Origin: Furcasterigmium furcatum
Taxonomy: Eukaryota > Ascomycota > Sordariomycetes > Glomerellales > Plectosphaerellaceae
Length of the DNA stretch: 64,000 nucleotides
NCBI GenBank assembly: GCA_001599815.1
Contig: BCIA01000001.1
Coordinates: forward strand, 6,096,978 to 6,160,977
Direction of reading: 5' to 3'
This document shows positions 1 to 11,767 of this stretch, one piece after another. Each line of letters begins with the position of its first letter. Positions within the stretch are counted from its first letter, which is position 1. The position numbers and the translations under genes are program-made. The notes beneath the pieces were generated by a model that saw only the letters and a list, made by a program, of their open reading frames with translations, was not told the DNA's origin and did not search any database.

Positions 1-1910
1 GCCTGTAAGTCTATCACAGTCTGCGCTCGCTGCTCAAGGAGTTGCTGGTCCCTCTCGATCCTGCTCCTCAGAAGCATGCCACGAGCGGCGGCTTGGAGAC
101 TCTGAACCTCTCCTGAGGATCTCTTCGTCTCCCTCCGTTGAGCATCCACGCTCTTGCGAACAAGATAACCTTTGAAAGCCGCCTGAACGGCCCGAACAGG
201 TCCAGATTGTTGCTCCAGTTGAGATAGAGAGTATCGTACCGCTTCTCGAACCTTCTTAGCTCGAATCATGCTCTGGAGCTCCAGAATGTCCGGCTCCATA
301 GCTTCCAAGTAGTACTCCTTATTTGCCATGCGGCTTCGCACAAGGAACCCGCGAGCTTGGCTCTGCAGGTTGACTGCGAACATCCTCATGCCCAGTCGGT
401 ATTCTGAGATCTGCCGGGTGAAGTCGCCGCGTATCCGAGATTGGAGGTCGATCAGCCACTCCTCGGACTCCCAAAGCTCCTGCATTATATCGCCGAGACG
501 TATTCGCTGCAGGGCACCCCTCATCTGAGCCTGAAGCTCGATGATGGACGCCTCATTCTCTGCCAGCTCTCTTTCGATCCGTTCCTCTTCCGTCTCTTCT
601 GGCTCTGGCTCGGGCTCAACACCAAAGTCGGCGCCCATATTGCCGAAACTTGGCATGGTAACCCCGAGTTTATCAAGGCCTTTCTGCATGGCCTCCAGTT
701 CATGGTGTTCGAACTCGAGTTGTCCCACCAGATTGCCAATGCGAAAGTCCACGATGCCTTTGCGGAAGAGCAACCAACTGAGGGCGTGGATACAGTAGAT
801 GACCTTTGGGATGTTCTTCTTCTCGTACAGATCAATGAGCTCGAAGCGAAACAAGTCGGGCAGCTCAACGTCATCCAGGTAACGGAAGAAGATGGCGATG
901 TTGTCGGAGTGGCGGTATTGCAGTTTGTCGTTGCGAAAGATTCGGTAGCGGCGCTCCGGGTTGAGTGACTCGATGAGCTCGGCGAGGGTGACGCCATTTC
1001 GAAGCGCTTCTTCGAGTTCGACGATGGGAGGGATGGATTTGTGCATTACATCCTCAATCCATTCTTTCGCCTCACCGATATGGCAGAGGTATTCGTAGGC
1101 CTGGAGGTACTGGCGCTGCTTGTCCATCCAGTTGCGTCCCTCCCATCCATAGCCACCGGTCCGTTGGCCGTTGCCCTTTGCTTGATCGGCCCTCTGCAGC
1201 CTTCGACGCCCTCTCAGGCCAACGACTTCTGGGGCCGGTGAGTTGATCTTGAAATCGTCGGTCGACTCGGATTGCGCCAGTCTCGACAGGGTTCGTAGGT
1301 GGCTTGTGGAAGACCTCCCCAGGCTTTGGAGGTCTGGCCGGTCGAGAGATGCCGAATGCGAGTGATGGTGATGCTGGATAGGTTGAGGGGAGTTGGCGTG
1401 GGAAACTGCTGCGCTTCGGTGGTTGACAGAGTCGGATCGGGTGAGCAGCATCGAGTTGGGCCGGATAGAGGACACTCGAGGCACGGGGGTAGGAGAATTA
1501 CTCCCGTCGCTGTGCCCCAGGGATAATTTGCCCATGTCGACGGTCATGCCGCGCTCATGTCGGGAGCGAGGAGGTGAGGGTGTGGATTCGGCCGGCCGTG
1601 CTGCCGGGGCCTGGGGAAGGGGGCGAAGAGACTGCCGAGCCATGTTGAAGACGTTCTCCTCCTTCGTCGGGGTCAAAGAGGCTCGTCCTAATGATGCACC
1701 GGACTGGGTGACATCACTCATGCCCCTCTTGTGCAAATTCTTGCCGTAGCCGCTCGACGCAGAGGAGTATTGTGTGCTGGCGCGGCTGGCGTCTGAGAAG
1801 TTGGAGTAGCCCGAAGAGGCGGAGGACGACGCCGTAGACGGTTGCCGGTTGATGTCCCCGTTGTAGTTGAGGGTCTGCGACTGCCTGAGAGGGTGTGTCC
1901 GGTACGACAT
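1..1910 (-). CDS. RNG2: IQGAP-type scaffold (Rng2/Iqg1), N-terminal part
   Basis: Ras-GAP-like IQ-motif protein that scaffolds the cytokinetic actomyosin ring. The frame stays open from the ATG at 1910 to the window edge (636 codons seen, no intron needed), and a TAG lies ten codons upstream of that ATG. Residues 1-260 are Ser/Pro-rich and look disordered. Residues about 262-385 form a calponin-homology domain of the IQGAP type (opening WMDKQRQYLQAYEYL, then GEAKEWIEDVM). From about residue 430 there are repeated IQ-type helices (LQAQMRGALQR, LQSRIRGDFTR, LQSQARGFLVRSRM, VQAAFKGYLVRKS, LQAAARGMLLRSR). The RasGAP-like and RasGAP C-terminal domains expected for the family lie outside the window. 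Divergent from the MFS gene across a 1.5 kb promoter. Confidence 0.93.
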   Translation of the reverse strand, partial: MSYRTHPLRQSQTLNYNGDINRQPSTASSSASSGYSNFSDASRASTQYSSASSGYGKNLHKRGMSDVTQSGASLGRASLTPTKEENVFNMARQSLRPLPQAPAARPAESTPSPPRSRHERGMTVDMGKLSLGHSDGSNSPTPVPRVSSIRPNSMLLTRSDSVNHRSAAVSHANSPQPIQHHHHSHSASLDRPDLQSLGRSSTSHLRTLSRLAQSESTDDFKINSPAPEVVGLRGRRRLQRADQAKGNGQRTGGYGWEGRNWMDKQRQYLQAYEYLCHIGEAKEWIEDVMHKSIPPIVELEEALRNGVTLAELIESLNPERRYRIFRNDKLQYRHSDNIAIFFRYLDDVELPDLFRFELIDLYEKKNIPKVIYCIHALSWLLFRKGIVDFRIGNLVGQLEFEHHELEAMQKGLDKLGVTMPSFGNMGADFGVEPEPEPEETEEERIERELAENEASIIELQAQMRGALQRIRLGDIMQELWESEEWLIDLQSRIRGDFTRQISEYRLGMRMFAVNLQSQARGFLVRSRMANKEYYLEAMEPDILELQSMIRAKKVREAVRYSLSQLEQQSGPVRAVQAAFKGYLVRKSVDAQRRETKRSSGEVQSLQAAARGMLLRSRIERDQQLLEQRAQTVIDLQ

Positions 1911-3463
1911 CTTCGGATAGCAAGTGCCCTGGAAGATCTATCTGGGGAGTTGAAGATTTGTGAATGGTGGAATTCGGATGACCGCATGTGGTGCGCCTCC
2001 TTTGGGGATCGGGCGTGGTCGTCTGTGTCTGTCCCGGGGAAGGAGATGGGGGATGGCTTTGTCGGACAGGTTGGAATGTATGCCCAAGAGAGTCAGGCTG
2101 TCGTCGACCGGGGGCGAGGGAGGGCAGGACGACGAGAGGCAAGTAGGTGAGTCGGGGGAGCCGGAGAGGCGCGTGGTGAGATGTTCTAAGACATGCGCGC
2201 GCTGGTAACGCGGCTGTTGGTGAAGGCGAAAAGCAATGCTGAGAAGTATTCTGGCGATAACTTCATGTCATGCCAACCCCGGCCACTTTTGCGACCAGAT
2301 GTAATTTCGTCAAGGATGGAGCGGAAGACAGAATTGGCAGCAGTGTGAATGCCGGGCGATGGAGGGGTCCAGAGTCGAGGTGGGTGGTGGTTGCCCTGCA
2401 GAGGCAGATGTTTGTTTACTGCCTGAAGGGGACTAGCGGCCTGGGCCTTCAAGCTCTGTCGTCACCGGCACTTTGACCCGATGATCTGCCGGGAGGCCGA
2501 ACCCCACTTGCCGTTTCCACGGAGCCCGAGACCATCCAACGGCGGCTATGAGTCTTTCAAAGGTAGAATTATCTCGAGTTCAGGAAATCCCCTTTCTCAA
2601 ATCTTTGAGGCAAAAGAGGGAGTCATCTCAATTTATCCAAGGCTCGACCTGAGTCAGGTCGACATGGTGATTCCGAGGGCGGCCATCTTTCCTGCCACCT
2701 TGCCGAGGGAACGGCAATGCGACAAGCTGCCCTTTCAGCGACTCCAACCAACTAGGACTTGATTCGAACATCCGGGACCTGATGGGTCTCACGGTTAGCA
2801 CACATGAGGACTGAAGCAAGAAGGTAAGTAGTGGGTAGCGATGCAACCATCAACCGAGTGAGATTGCGTCAAGCATCCCATGACCCGTCATCTAGAACAC
2901 CCAATGCAGAGCAGGACTCGTAGCGGCACATTGTCTTGCATTATTCCTTCCAGCAACCTTGCAACAGGCTGGAAGAGCACACCACCAGTGGCGGCCCAGT
3001 GAAGAGCCACAAGGCAGCTTGCTGAGCAATACAGCGGCAAGCAGCGGGGCATCTCCTGCAAGGCGAATGCAGTAGCGGCGTCGGGCAATGCACAATGCCC
3101 GCCGAGGGTGGACTCCGTTCCCGGCCGGGGGCGAACCATTGAACGCCGCCTTGGTGCTTTACCCCACCATCGTACAGGGACCCCGGGTCCCTCCTTCCAA
3201 CTCGGGGATGCATTTCTCCATGCTGAATTTTAATAACTGGAAGGGACGGGAGCCTCGATCTCTTTCCTCTTTTCTCTCCTTCACGATCACCTCTCCTTTT
3301 CGTGTCGTTACACCGGGTGCTTACACTTGGATCACCGGCTCTGTGGCACTTCTCCGGAGTCTCTGGCGACACTGCACAAAGCCTTGAACCAACCTCGGCA
3401 GACCCCTCACCGTCATTTTCCCCCGAGCCTTTCGCGCCCCGAGCCGCCTTTGCCGCTGACGAC
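1911..3463. other. Divergent intergenic region (IQGAP / MFS transporter)
   Basis: About 1.55 kb without a credible gene; open frames on both strands lack domain character and typical codon use. It should carry both promoters. A C/T-rich tract at about 3255-3300 resembles fungal core-promoter pyrimidine tracts upstream of the transporter start. A 19-bp palindrome around a TGAGTCA core sits at 2644-2662 (listed separately). Confidence 0.6.
2644..2662. promoter_or_regulatory. Palindrome with Gcn4/Cpc1-type TGAGTCA core
   Basis: Two perfect 9-bp arms (TCGACCTGA and TCAGGTCGA) flank one central G. The centre, TGAGTCA at 2650-2656, matches the site bound by bZIP factors of the Gcn4/Cpc1/AP-1 family. 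It lies in the divergent promoter, about 730 bp from the IQGAP start and 800 bp from the transporter start. Binding is inferred only. Confidence 0.4.
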
Positions 3464-5672
3464 ATGCCGAAGGCAAGGAAGCCCGAGGCGAAGCTGCCTT
3501 CGCAGCAGCTGGCCATCCTGGGTGAGTTTGTGCCCTGATTACTCCTTTGCTGAACGCAGCCTTCACTGGAGGACAACCATGGATCTGTTTTGGACTGGCC
3601 GGCTGCTCTTTTGAGAAGCAACCGAGGCGAGTTGTTGCCAAGCGCGACTCCAATGTGCCTGGGAAGATGTTTGAGGGGCCGATCTCGTACATTGTGCCAC
3701 AGTCAGCAACGGAAGTACTGAAGAGAATATCTCTTTTTCCCGTGATATGTGGCAGATGTTTTTCATGCGATACGCGGTCCCTCTACGTGAATCATGGCTC
3801 ATACCAACCCTCTGCTATTGGACTTTCGGATCCGATCCGTCGCTGAGAAAACGTCGCCGAGAGGGATGGCATTTTTACATACCTAGACAATACTTTCTCA
3901 TGGCCCTGGTCCTCCGCTAACCTCACTTGCAGCCATCGCTAGATTTGCGGAGCCCTTGGCACTGACATCCGTCTTTCCGTATCTCCCTGAAATGATCCGC
4001 AGCTTCGGCGTCGAGCAGAATGAAGTCGCAAAATGGGCCGGCCTTACATCCGCCGCCTTTTCGGTTGCGCAGAGTACTACTGCAGTCTCCTGGGGCACTG
4101 CCGCGGATACCTTCGGCCGAAAACCGACGATCATCACGGGGCTCTTTACGACCATGATCCTGTTCTTGGTCTGGGGAGTCTCGACGAGTTTACCGATGGC
4201 AATCACTGTTCGAGTGTTATTGGGAGCCGGAAACGGCAACGGTCAGTCGAATACCCTCACTTCTTGAAGAGTTCAGAAACTAACATCAGTATCCAGTTGG
4301 CATCATTCGTACCATGGTCGCTGAGATGGTTACGGAGAAACATTTGCAACCGAGAGCATTCTCTATTATGCCGTTAGTTTGGAGCATCGGCAGTATGTCA
4401 TCTCAACTCCTGAGGCCCTTGTCCCTGTCTTCTTGAGCACTAACATCTCTAGGCATATTCGGTCCTGCTTTTGGTGGCTTATTTGTCTACCCCGCGAAGC
4501 GGTTCCCTGCCCTCTTTGGCAACATCGAGTTCTTCAAGACGTATCCCTTTGCTCTCCCGAACCTGATCCTAGCGGTCTTCTTCCTCATCTCCATGACGAC
4601 TGGTCTCCTCTTCCTCAAGGAAACCCTTGAGAGCCACCGCCATCGGGAAGACTGGGGATTGAACATGGGACACAGGCTCACCCGTCCCTTCCGACGCCTG
4701 AGTCCGAATAGAGTTCGGAGAACGTCTTTCGTCGACGGTGAGGCCACTGCCCCTCTGCTCCCGACAGACAGCAACAGGCGGAAGTCCCGCGTCTTTTCGA
4801 CTGCCAAGCCCACGATGCGCGAGGTCTTCACCACGCAGACATCTATTGGTCTAGCTGCCTACACTTTCCTCGCCCTGCACTCCGTCGCCTATGACCAAGT
4901 TCTCCCGGTGTTCCTCAACATGCCGGCTCACGACCAGACACCCGAGAATAGCCATTTCCCCTTCCAGTTCACCGGTGGCTTCGGTCTCAGCTCAGACCGT
5001 ATCGGGACCATATTCGCTGTGTACGGCATCACCTGTGGCCTGGTGCAGTTCATCGTTTTCCCTCCTCTCTGCAACCGCATCGGTGTACTGCGCTGTTTCC
5101 ACCTATGCGCATTCATGTGCCCTTTCATCTATTTCCTCACACCCTATTGCCTATGGTTCCCGACCGTGGCTGGTCGGTACGTGGCACTCTTGACTCTCAT
5201 GATGCTCAAGGCGTTCGCCGTTATCATCGGCTTCCCTTGCATGACGATTCTCCTGACCAACTCGGCTTCGGACCTCCGCATTCTGGGCACACTTAATGGT
5301 TTTGCCACAATGTTCTCGGGCCTTGGTCGCGCTCTGGGGCCCGCAGGGGCGGGAGCCTCGTTCACATGGGGTGTAGAGCGTGGCTACGTTATCACTGCCT
5401 GGTGGTTCCTCGGCACTCTGGCTGCCGTTGGCGCCATTCCCGCCCTGTGGCTCATCGAGGGCGACGGGCCCTCTGGCAGCGCTGACAGTAGCGATGAGGA
5501 TGACGAGGATGCTATGCTCAGTGACAGCGACGACGATACGCTTCTTGGCAGCAGAACGGCCGCAGAGGATGATGACACCGACAGGTTCAGGGAAGAGTCT
5601 CCTCTTCTCGGCGTTGACGAACGACGCTCACGACGCAACGGTTATGACTCTATTACCTCGGGTAAACGGTGA
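3464..5672 (+). CDS. Major facilitator superfamily transporter
   Basis: Twelve-helix MFS proton-coupled transporter of about 560 aa, probably DHA1/ZIF-like; substrate unknown. Exons 3464-3521, 3933-4241, 4297-4392 and 4453-5672 join in frame; each intron has a CTAAC-like branch site. The spliced N-terminus reads LAILAIARFAEPLALTSVF, typical of fungal members, followed by the MFS loop motif GTAADTFGRKP and VRVLLGAGNGN. A basic loop (about 225-265) separates the two halves. The tail (about 490-560) is acidic and Ser-rich and probably cytosolic. The first intron is long for this window (411 nt). The first in-frame ATG is at 3464. It is convergent with the IMP dehydrogenase gene. Confidence 0.85.
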
Positions 5673-6314
5673 ACGAAGAATACGTCACAATCATGGTCTA
5701 TGAAGCATGATTAATCTGGCATGATACACACGAGGCATTTTTGCTTCCCCTGCATTACAAAGTTCGGAGTTCCGCATTTGGGGTACAAAAAGCTGGATCT
5801 GTTTTCACATCATTTTGGTTGCACAGCATCTCCGGTGGTTGGGTCAAGTACACGAGCCATAGTGGCCGGTCTAGGTTCGATATTTCAGCATCAAGCACCG
5901 CGTAGTAATAAACCGTCATGACTCTTGCCAAATCTCTTCATCAAATTCGTCGCGCGTGAGCGCTGCTTGCTTGCTGGCCCGCCCCGCCGGACCAGCAGCA
6001 CTTCTGTATATATCTGGTATCATCAAAAAATGTCATAAACACACTCCTCATCGTCTTAACAAAGTGAGGGACAAGACGCGGAGATGCCTCTCTAGAGGCC
6101 TTTTACGCTGCTACGCCAAAACTCCTCGGTTCCCCCCCTTCTTCTTGATTTTCACCTGCAAGAAGAAGTCCAATTGCTTTTTTTGCCCAACCCAAAACCC
6201 CAGACCTATCCCAACATGTTATTTTCAGTCATCCGTGGCCGCCCCGTTGTCGTCGTGCTTCATACTCATGTATCCTGTGAAGAAATCGTTTCAGATGCCC
6301 CCCCGAAGGATAGA
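5673..6314. other. Convergent intergenic region
   Basis: About 640 bp between the 3' ends of the MFS and IMP dehydrogenase genes, moderately AT-rich. It should hold both 3' UTRs. No gene, repeat or RNA element was recognised. Confidence 0.6.
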
Positions 6315-8194
6315 TCAGGCGAAGAGCTTCTTCTCGTACGACTCCATGTTCACGTTGCCCTCCATCTGAGCGCTGGAGGTACGCAGCTCAAAGCGGAGGG
6401 TGCCGTCAGCGACGCCGGCATGGAGCTCCTGGAGGCTCTGCATGCCGCAGTCCTGCATGGAGTGCTTGAGACCGGCGGCGAGGTAGGGGATGAACTTGGA
6501 GATGGGGCTAGAGAGAGTCAGTCAGTGGGATGTCAGGCATGAACGGGACGTGGGAACATACCCCCTGTGAGCGACGGAGCCAGTAACGCCCTGGGCAACC
6601 AGGACGCTGTCGCCCTCGGAGAAGTAGCGGGCGGTGCCGGCGTTGCTCTTCTGGGAGTCCTTGCCGCCGCCGCCGGCCTTCTTGTCCTGCATGGCGTCGA
6701 TGCTGCCCATGCCGCGGTAGGCCTTGACGAGCTTACCCTCGCGGGAGACGAAGGAGGTGCCGGGGGACTCGGTGGTGCCGGCCAGCAGACCGCCCATCAT
6801 GACGGTGGAGGCGCCGAGGGAGAGACCCTTGACGATGTGGCCGACGTTCTGGACACCACCGTCGGCGATGCAGGGGACGCCGAAGCGGGCAGCGAAGGCG
6901 CTGACGGAGTAGACGGCCGCAGCCTGGGGGCGGCCGACGGCCATGACCTCCTGGGTGATGCAGGCAGAGCCGCTGCCCATGCCGATACGGAGACCGTCAA
7001 CGCCGGCGGCGATGAGGGCGGCGGCCTGCTCGCGCGTCACGACGTTTCCGCCGATGACGTCGAGGCCGGGGTACTCGGCCTTGATCCACTTGATCATGTC
7101 GACCTGGTACATGCTGTTGCCCTGGGAGGAGTCGAGGATGACGATGTCGAGGCCGGCGTCGACGAGCTTCTGCAGGCGGACGCGGTCCTCGGGGCGGGTG
7201 CCGATGGCGGCGGCGCAGAGGAGCTGCTTGCTGTCAGGGAGCTTGGAGGCGAAGGGGAAGTGCTGGTTCTTGTTGAGATCGGAGCGGGAGATCATGGAGA
7301 CGAGGTTGCCGTCCTTGTCGACGATGGGCAGCTTGCCCTTCTTGGACTTGGCGAGGATCTTGTTGGCCTCGGGCAGGTCAATGCCGGAGGGGGCGGTGTT
7401 GAGCTCGGTGACCATGACCTTGTCGATGGTCACGCTCGGGTCATCCTCGAACTGGATGTCACGGTTCGTCACGATACCGAGAAGCTTGGAGCCGAGCTTG
7501 CCGCTCTCTGTTGAGTCATCTTGTCAGCCGCCAGATCATGAAGAAGCTTGCAATAACAGAATAGACAAGATGAGGTGCTGTTCATATGAATTGATGTTGT
7601 ATCCACAGGTGACTCACGTCGTTCAGTGGAACGAAAGTTATGAGACATTGATATATAATCATGACAGAGGGGTTGAGGGGAGAAAAAAGAGGTTGCACGA
7701 GGGGACTGACCTGTGACAGGGAAACCGCCGAAACCCCACTTCTCCTTGAGGGCCTTCGCCTCACCGACGGTGGTGTCGGGAGAGATGACGACGGGGTCGA
7801 GGATGAAGCCGTTCTCGTAACGCTTGACCTTGCGGACCATGTCGGCCTGGGCCTCGGGGGAGCAGTTGTGGTGGATGACACCGAGACCGCCCTGGAGAGC
7901 CATGTGGATGGCCATCTCGTGCTCAGTGACGGTGTCCATGGGCGAGGAGACGAAAGGGGTCTTGAGGGTGACACGCTTGGTGACAGGCGAGTCGAGAGAG
8001 ACGGCGGAGGCGGGGAAGCCGATGTAGCCGGGGAGGAGCAGGAAGTCGTTGTAGGTCAGACCGCCGTGCTTCTTGGTGTCCATGAGCTCCTCGATATGGA
8101 GGCCATCAGCGGACTCGTACTCCTTGAGGAGCTCATGGGCCTTGGTGAAGTCCTCGAGGGCCTGAGCCCTGTCGACACCGTTGACGCCAACCAT
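6315..8194 (-). CDS. IMD: Inosine-5'-monophosphate dehydrogenase
   Basis: Cytosolic enzyme oxidising IMP to XMP with NAD+, the committed step of guanine nucleotide synthesis and the target of mycophenolic acid. Exons (minus) 7711-8194, 6562-7507 and 6315-6507 give about 540 aa, normal for eukaryotic IMPDH. The N-terminal TIM-barrel portion carries LTYNDFLLLPGYIGFP and SSPMDTVTEHEMA. A tandem CBS region follows (about 115-230), including GIVTNRDIQFEDD. The catalytic loop GSGSACITQEV has the active-site Cys near residue 344, and the YRGMGS motif and the active-site flap with QGVTGSV are present. The 203-nt first intron is longer than most here. It shares a 750-bp divergent promoter with the downstream M28 peptidase gene. 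Confidence 0.97.
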
Positions 8195-8947
8195 CTTGAT
8201 GGGAGGTGGTGGTTAGAAGCTTTCAAAGGTAAAGAGAAAAGCAGCGAGGTCGAAGTCTGAGACCTGGAGAGGTAGTCTTTGGTTGTAACGTAAGTATGCT
8301 TGGCTTCGTTCAAAGGCTGCTGTCCAGAGCTCTCTTCTTCCCGTTAGAAGAAAGGAAGAAAAAAGTTCGGCCAGCAGCCATCGCTGGAAATTTTTCAATG
8401 GGCCAGGCCGGCGGACCCTGGACCTGACGCTTGCTGTGCCCCTTGGCGCAGCCATTGCGGGGCACAAGCTGCAGGCGGTGAGCATTTTGGGGAGCACAGA
8501 CCATCCAGTGAACTGCTGATGAGGGGTCGGGGGTTCGCTGACATAAGCCCGGTGCCGGCCTGAGTGTGGGCCGGGATAAAAGCCGATAGCCGTTATCGTG
8601 CTCCGTATGGGCCGATCAGCTCCACAACGCCCGGTCACGTCAACTGATGACATAGCTTCGCAAGCTCCACGAGCTCCTCAAACACATAAAGCTGGGCAAA
8701 TCCTCTCTTGCTTCCGCATAGAGGGCAACTGTTCACATCTGAAACCTCCGCGCAGTGAGTATCAACATCTTCACTTTGCTCAATTGCTCGCCATTCAAGG
8801 TGACGGCCTCTAGGCATCAGCAACTTGAGGTTTCGTCATCAGGTGCCTCGGATGTCTCATTCCTCCCAACCCCTCTTGTTCACAAACACATCACCTCAGC
8901 GCTGCTGCTCCTAATCATCCTTGTTGTCTATCTCCCTCACTGTTACA
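8195..8947. other. Divergent promoter (IMPDH / M28 peptidase)
   Basis: About 750 bp between two divergent start codons; should contain both promoters. I see no gene and no strong known operator. Confidence 0.6.
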
Positions 8948-11477
8948 ATGGCTGAAAAGTCAAACCATCCAGACTTAACGGGCGCCACGATGTCTGATGA
9001 GCGCACTCCGTTGATCGCCACCGTCCGGGTTGGCGAACCGCGACAGCGATACACCCACAATGTCCTCCGGCGGTTCTGCACCATTGCTCTCACGTCCTGT
9101 CTTTCAGCACTATTCGTGACCTTCATCATCCTCGCCTTTGTAGACCCACCACGACACCATCATCGCCACCGTCACCATGGAAAGGGAAGCTGGGCTTCGC
9201 TGAGTGGCAAGGCCAGCAGCGATCATTTCACTCACGAGGATCTGCTCGATATCCTCTTCGAGACTCCCTCCCCAGTGCTTGCGGAGGAATGGAGCAAATA
9301 CTATACCGCCGGGCCTCATCTCGCTGGCCAGAACCTCTCTCAGGTGCGCCCATACCACCCATTGATGCCAGTATGGCCTATCAGCTGACCCATGACAGGC
9401 CGAATGGACACAGCAGAAGTGGATTGAATGGGGAGTGCCCTCTGACATCAACACGTACGATGTGTATCTCAACTACCCTGCCGACCATGGACTCTCTCTG
9501 CTGTCCAAGTCTAAGGAGAAGTCCGACTCCTGGAATGTCGATTTCAAGGCAACCTTGGAGGAAGATGTGCTCGAAGAGGACCCTACCTCTGGCCTCAAGG
9601 ACCGCGTTCCCACTTTCCATGGCTACTCTGCCAGCGGAAACGTCACTGCTCCTTTCGTGTTCGTCAACTACGGAACCTATGGCGACTTCGAGGATCTGAG
9701 GAAGGCCAACATTAGCTTGGAGGGCAAAATTGCCCTTGCTCGCTATGGCGGTATTTTCCGCGGTCTGAAGGTCAAACGCGCGCAAGAACTTGGCATGATT
9801 GGTGTCGTCCTCTATAGTGACCCCGGTGACGACCTTCATGTCACCGAAGAGAATGGCTACAAGCCGTACCCCGAGGGTCCTGCTCGCAACCCCAGCAGCG
9901 TGCAGCGAGGAAGCACGCAATTCCTGAGCGTTCGCCCCGGTGATCCTACCACCCCCGGATATCCCTCCAAGCCTGGTGCCCCCAGACAGCCCGTTGACGA
10001 GGCAATCCCTTCGATCCCCTCCCTTCCCATCTCCTACGTCGAGGCGCTTCCTTTGCTGAAGGCTCTCAACGGCCACGGCCCGAAGGCAGACGACTTCAAC
10101 CAGTACTGGACGAGGAACCTGGGTCTCGGTTATAAGGGCGTCGACTACAACATCGGCCCCTCGCCGGATGACGTCGTCATCAACCTCCACAACGAGCAGA
10201 CATATGTCACGACTCCTCTATGGAACGTGATTGGCGTTGTCAACGGAACCATTCCCAACGAGGTCATCGTTGTCGGCAATCATCGTGACGCCTGGATTGC
10301 TGGCGGCGCCGGTGACCCCAACTCGGGCTCTGCCGTTCTCAACGAGGTTGTTCGCAGCGTTGGTGCCGCTGTCGCTGCTGGCTGGAAGCCCCTGCGCACC
10401 ATCGTTTTTGCTTCCTGGGATGGAGAGGAATACGGCCTGGTTGGCTCGACCGAATGGGTCGAGGAGTATCTGCCCTGGCTCACGACCTCGGCCGTTGCGT
10501 ACCTCAACACCGATGTCAGTGTTCGCTCTCCCAACTTCGACGCCTCGGCTGCCCCTCTCCTCCACCGTCTCCTCCGGGAGGTCGTCGCTGCCGTACCGTC
10601 GCCGAATCAGACCGTTCCTGGACAGACTGTCGGTGACCTCTGGAACGGCCACATCAAGCCGATTGGTTCCGGCTCCGACTTCACTGCCTTCCAGGACTTC
10701 GCCGGCATTCCTGCGCTGGACTTTGGTTTCGGCGGCTATGGCCCCGACGACGCCGTGTATCATTACCACAGCAACTACGACTCCTTCGCCTGGATGGAAA
10801 AGTTTGGCGATCCAGGTTTCGAGTACCACCAGGCCATGGCGCGCATCCTCGGCCGAACCCTGGCTCAGATCTCCAATCTTCCAGTCATTCGCTTCGACAC
10901 CACTGACTATGCCGATTCTCTGGCTAGTTACATCGACAAGATCGAGGCTAAGCTGGAGTCTGTGACCAGCGAGGTCGAGCCCGACATTGCCTCCATGTCT
11001 GAGGAGGATATCGTCTTTTTCCGCTCCCCTGGCCTCCACTCCACATACGACGTCAAGACTTCGGCCCGCGGCTCCCCGGTGGAGCTCCGAGAAGCCCTCG
11101 CTCACTTGCGCTTCTCCATCGAGGAGCTTCGCGAGAAGGCAGAGCGCCTCGACGCCCTCGCCGCCTGGATCGACAGGAGGCTGGCAGAAGGCATCCCGTG
11201 GTGGAAGCTCTGGGAGCGCATCAAGCTCGGCTTGTCCTTTTACTGGGTCAACACCGCGTACAAGGGATTCGAGCGGCACTTCCTCTACCCCGAGGGCCTG
11301 GACAACAGGAGCTGGTTCAAGCATGTCGTCTACGCGCCGGGCCTGTGGACCGGGTACGCCGGGGCTGTCTTCCCCGGCTTGCAGGAGAGCATTGACGCGA
11401 AGGACTACGTCAATGCTGTGAGGTGGGCGGGTATCATTGACGACAGTCTCAAGGCGGCGAAGAAGAGCATCTCCTAG
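8948..11477 (+). CDS. Glutamate carboxypeptidase II-like M28 metallopeptidase
   Basis: Type II membrane zinc peptidase of the NAALADase/transferrin-receptor-like family, about 824 aa. Exons 8948-9343 and 9399-11477. A cytosolic N-terminus is followed by one membrane helix (about 47-64) and then an unusual His-rich stem (PPRHHHRHRHHGKG). Next come a PA (protease-associated) domain (about 180-350), the M28 peptidase domain with all five expected metal ligands (His in GNHRDAW, Asp in GAGDPNS, Glu in DGEEYG, Asp in LNTDVSV, His in YHYHSNYD), and a C-terminal dimerisation domain from about 690. In the family these enzymes remove C-terminal glutamate from peptides or folates, but the fungal substrate is not known. 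The vacuolar or secretory location is inferred. Confidence 0.94.
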
Positions 11478-11767
11478 GTATTATCGGGATGTGGAACATG
11501 ATTTTGTATCCTGTTGGATTTAGCAGCTATGAGAAGGCGTGGCATATGTGTACACGATCAAGTTTTCATCAATGAGAGTCATTATGACACATCTGCTATT
11601 CATCTCACTCTGCCTCTTGTGACGTTTGCGTGATGAGCTCCTCTTCATTTAACATGTTCGTGTCTATGTCTAGGGCTCTGTCGTCTGTATCTTACAACAA
11701 GAGAAGATTCCCGCGCGATCTATGGTACTGTACACAGCACCCTCGTATGTTTATTCACACTGCAGGT

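Noticed and set aside
2941..3621. 226-codon minus-strand ORF
   Set aside because: Overlaps MFS exon 1, unusual composition, no motif.
6567..7514. 315-codon plus-strand ORF opposite IMP dehydrogenase
   Set aside because: Asp/Gly/Val-rich mirror of IMPDH codons, no family resemblance.
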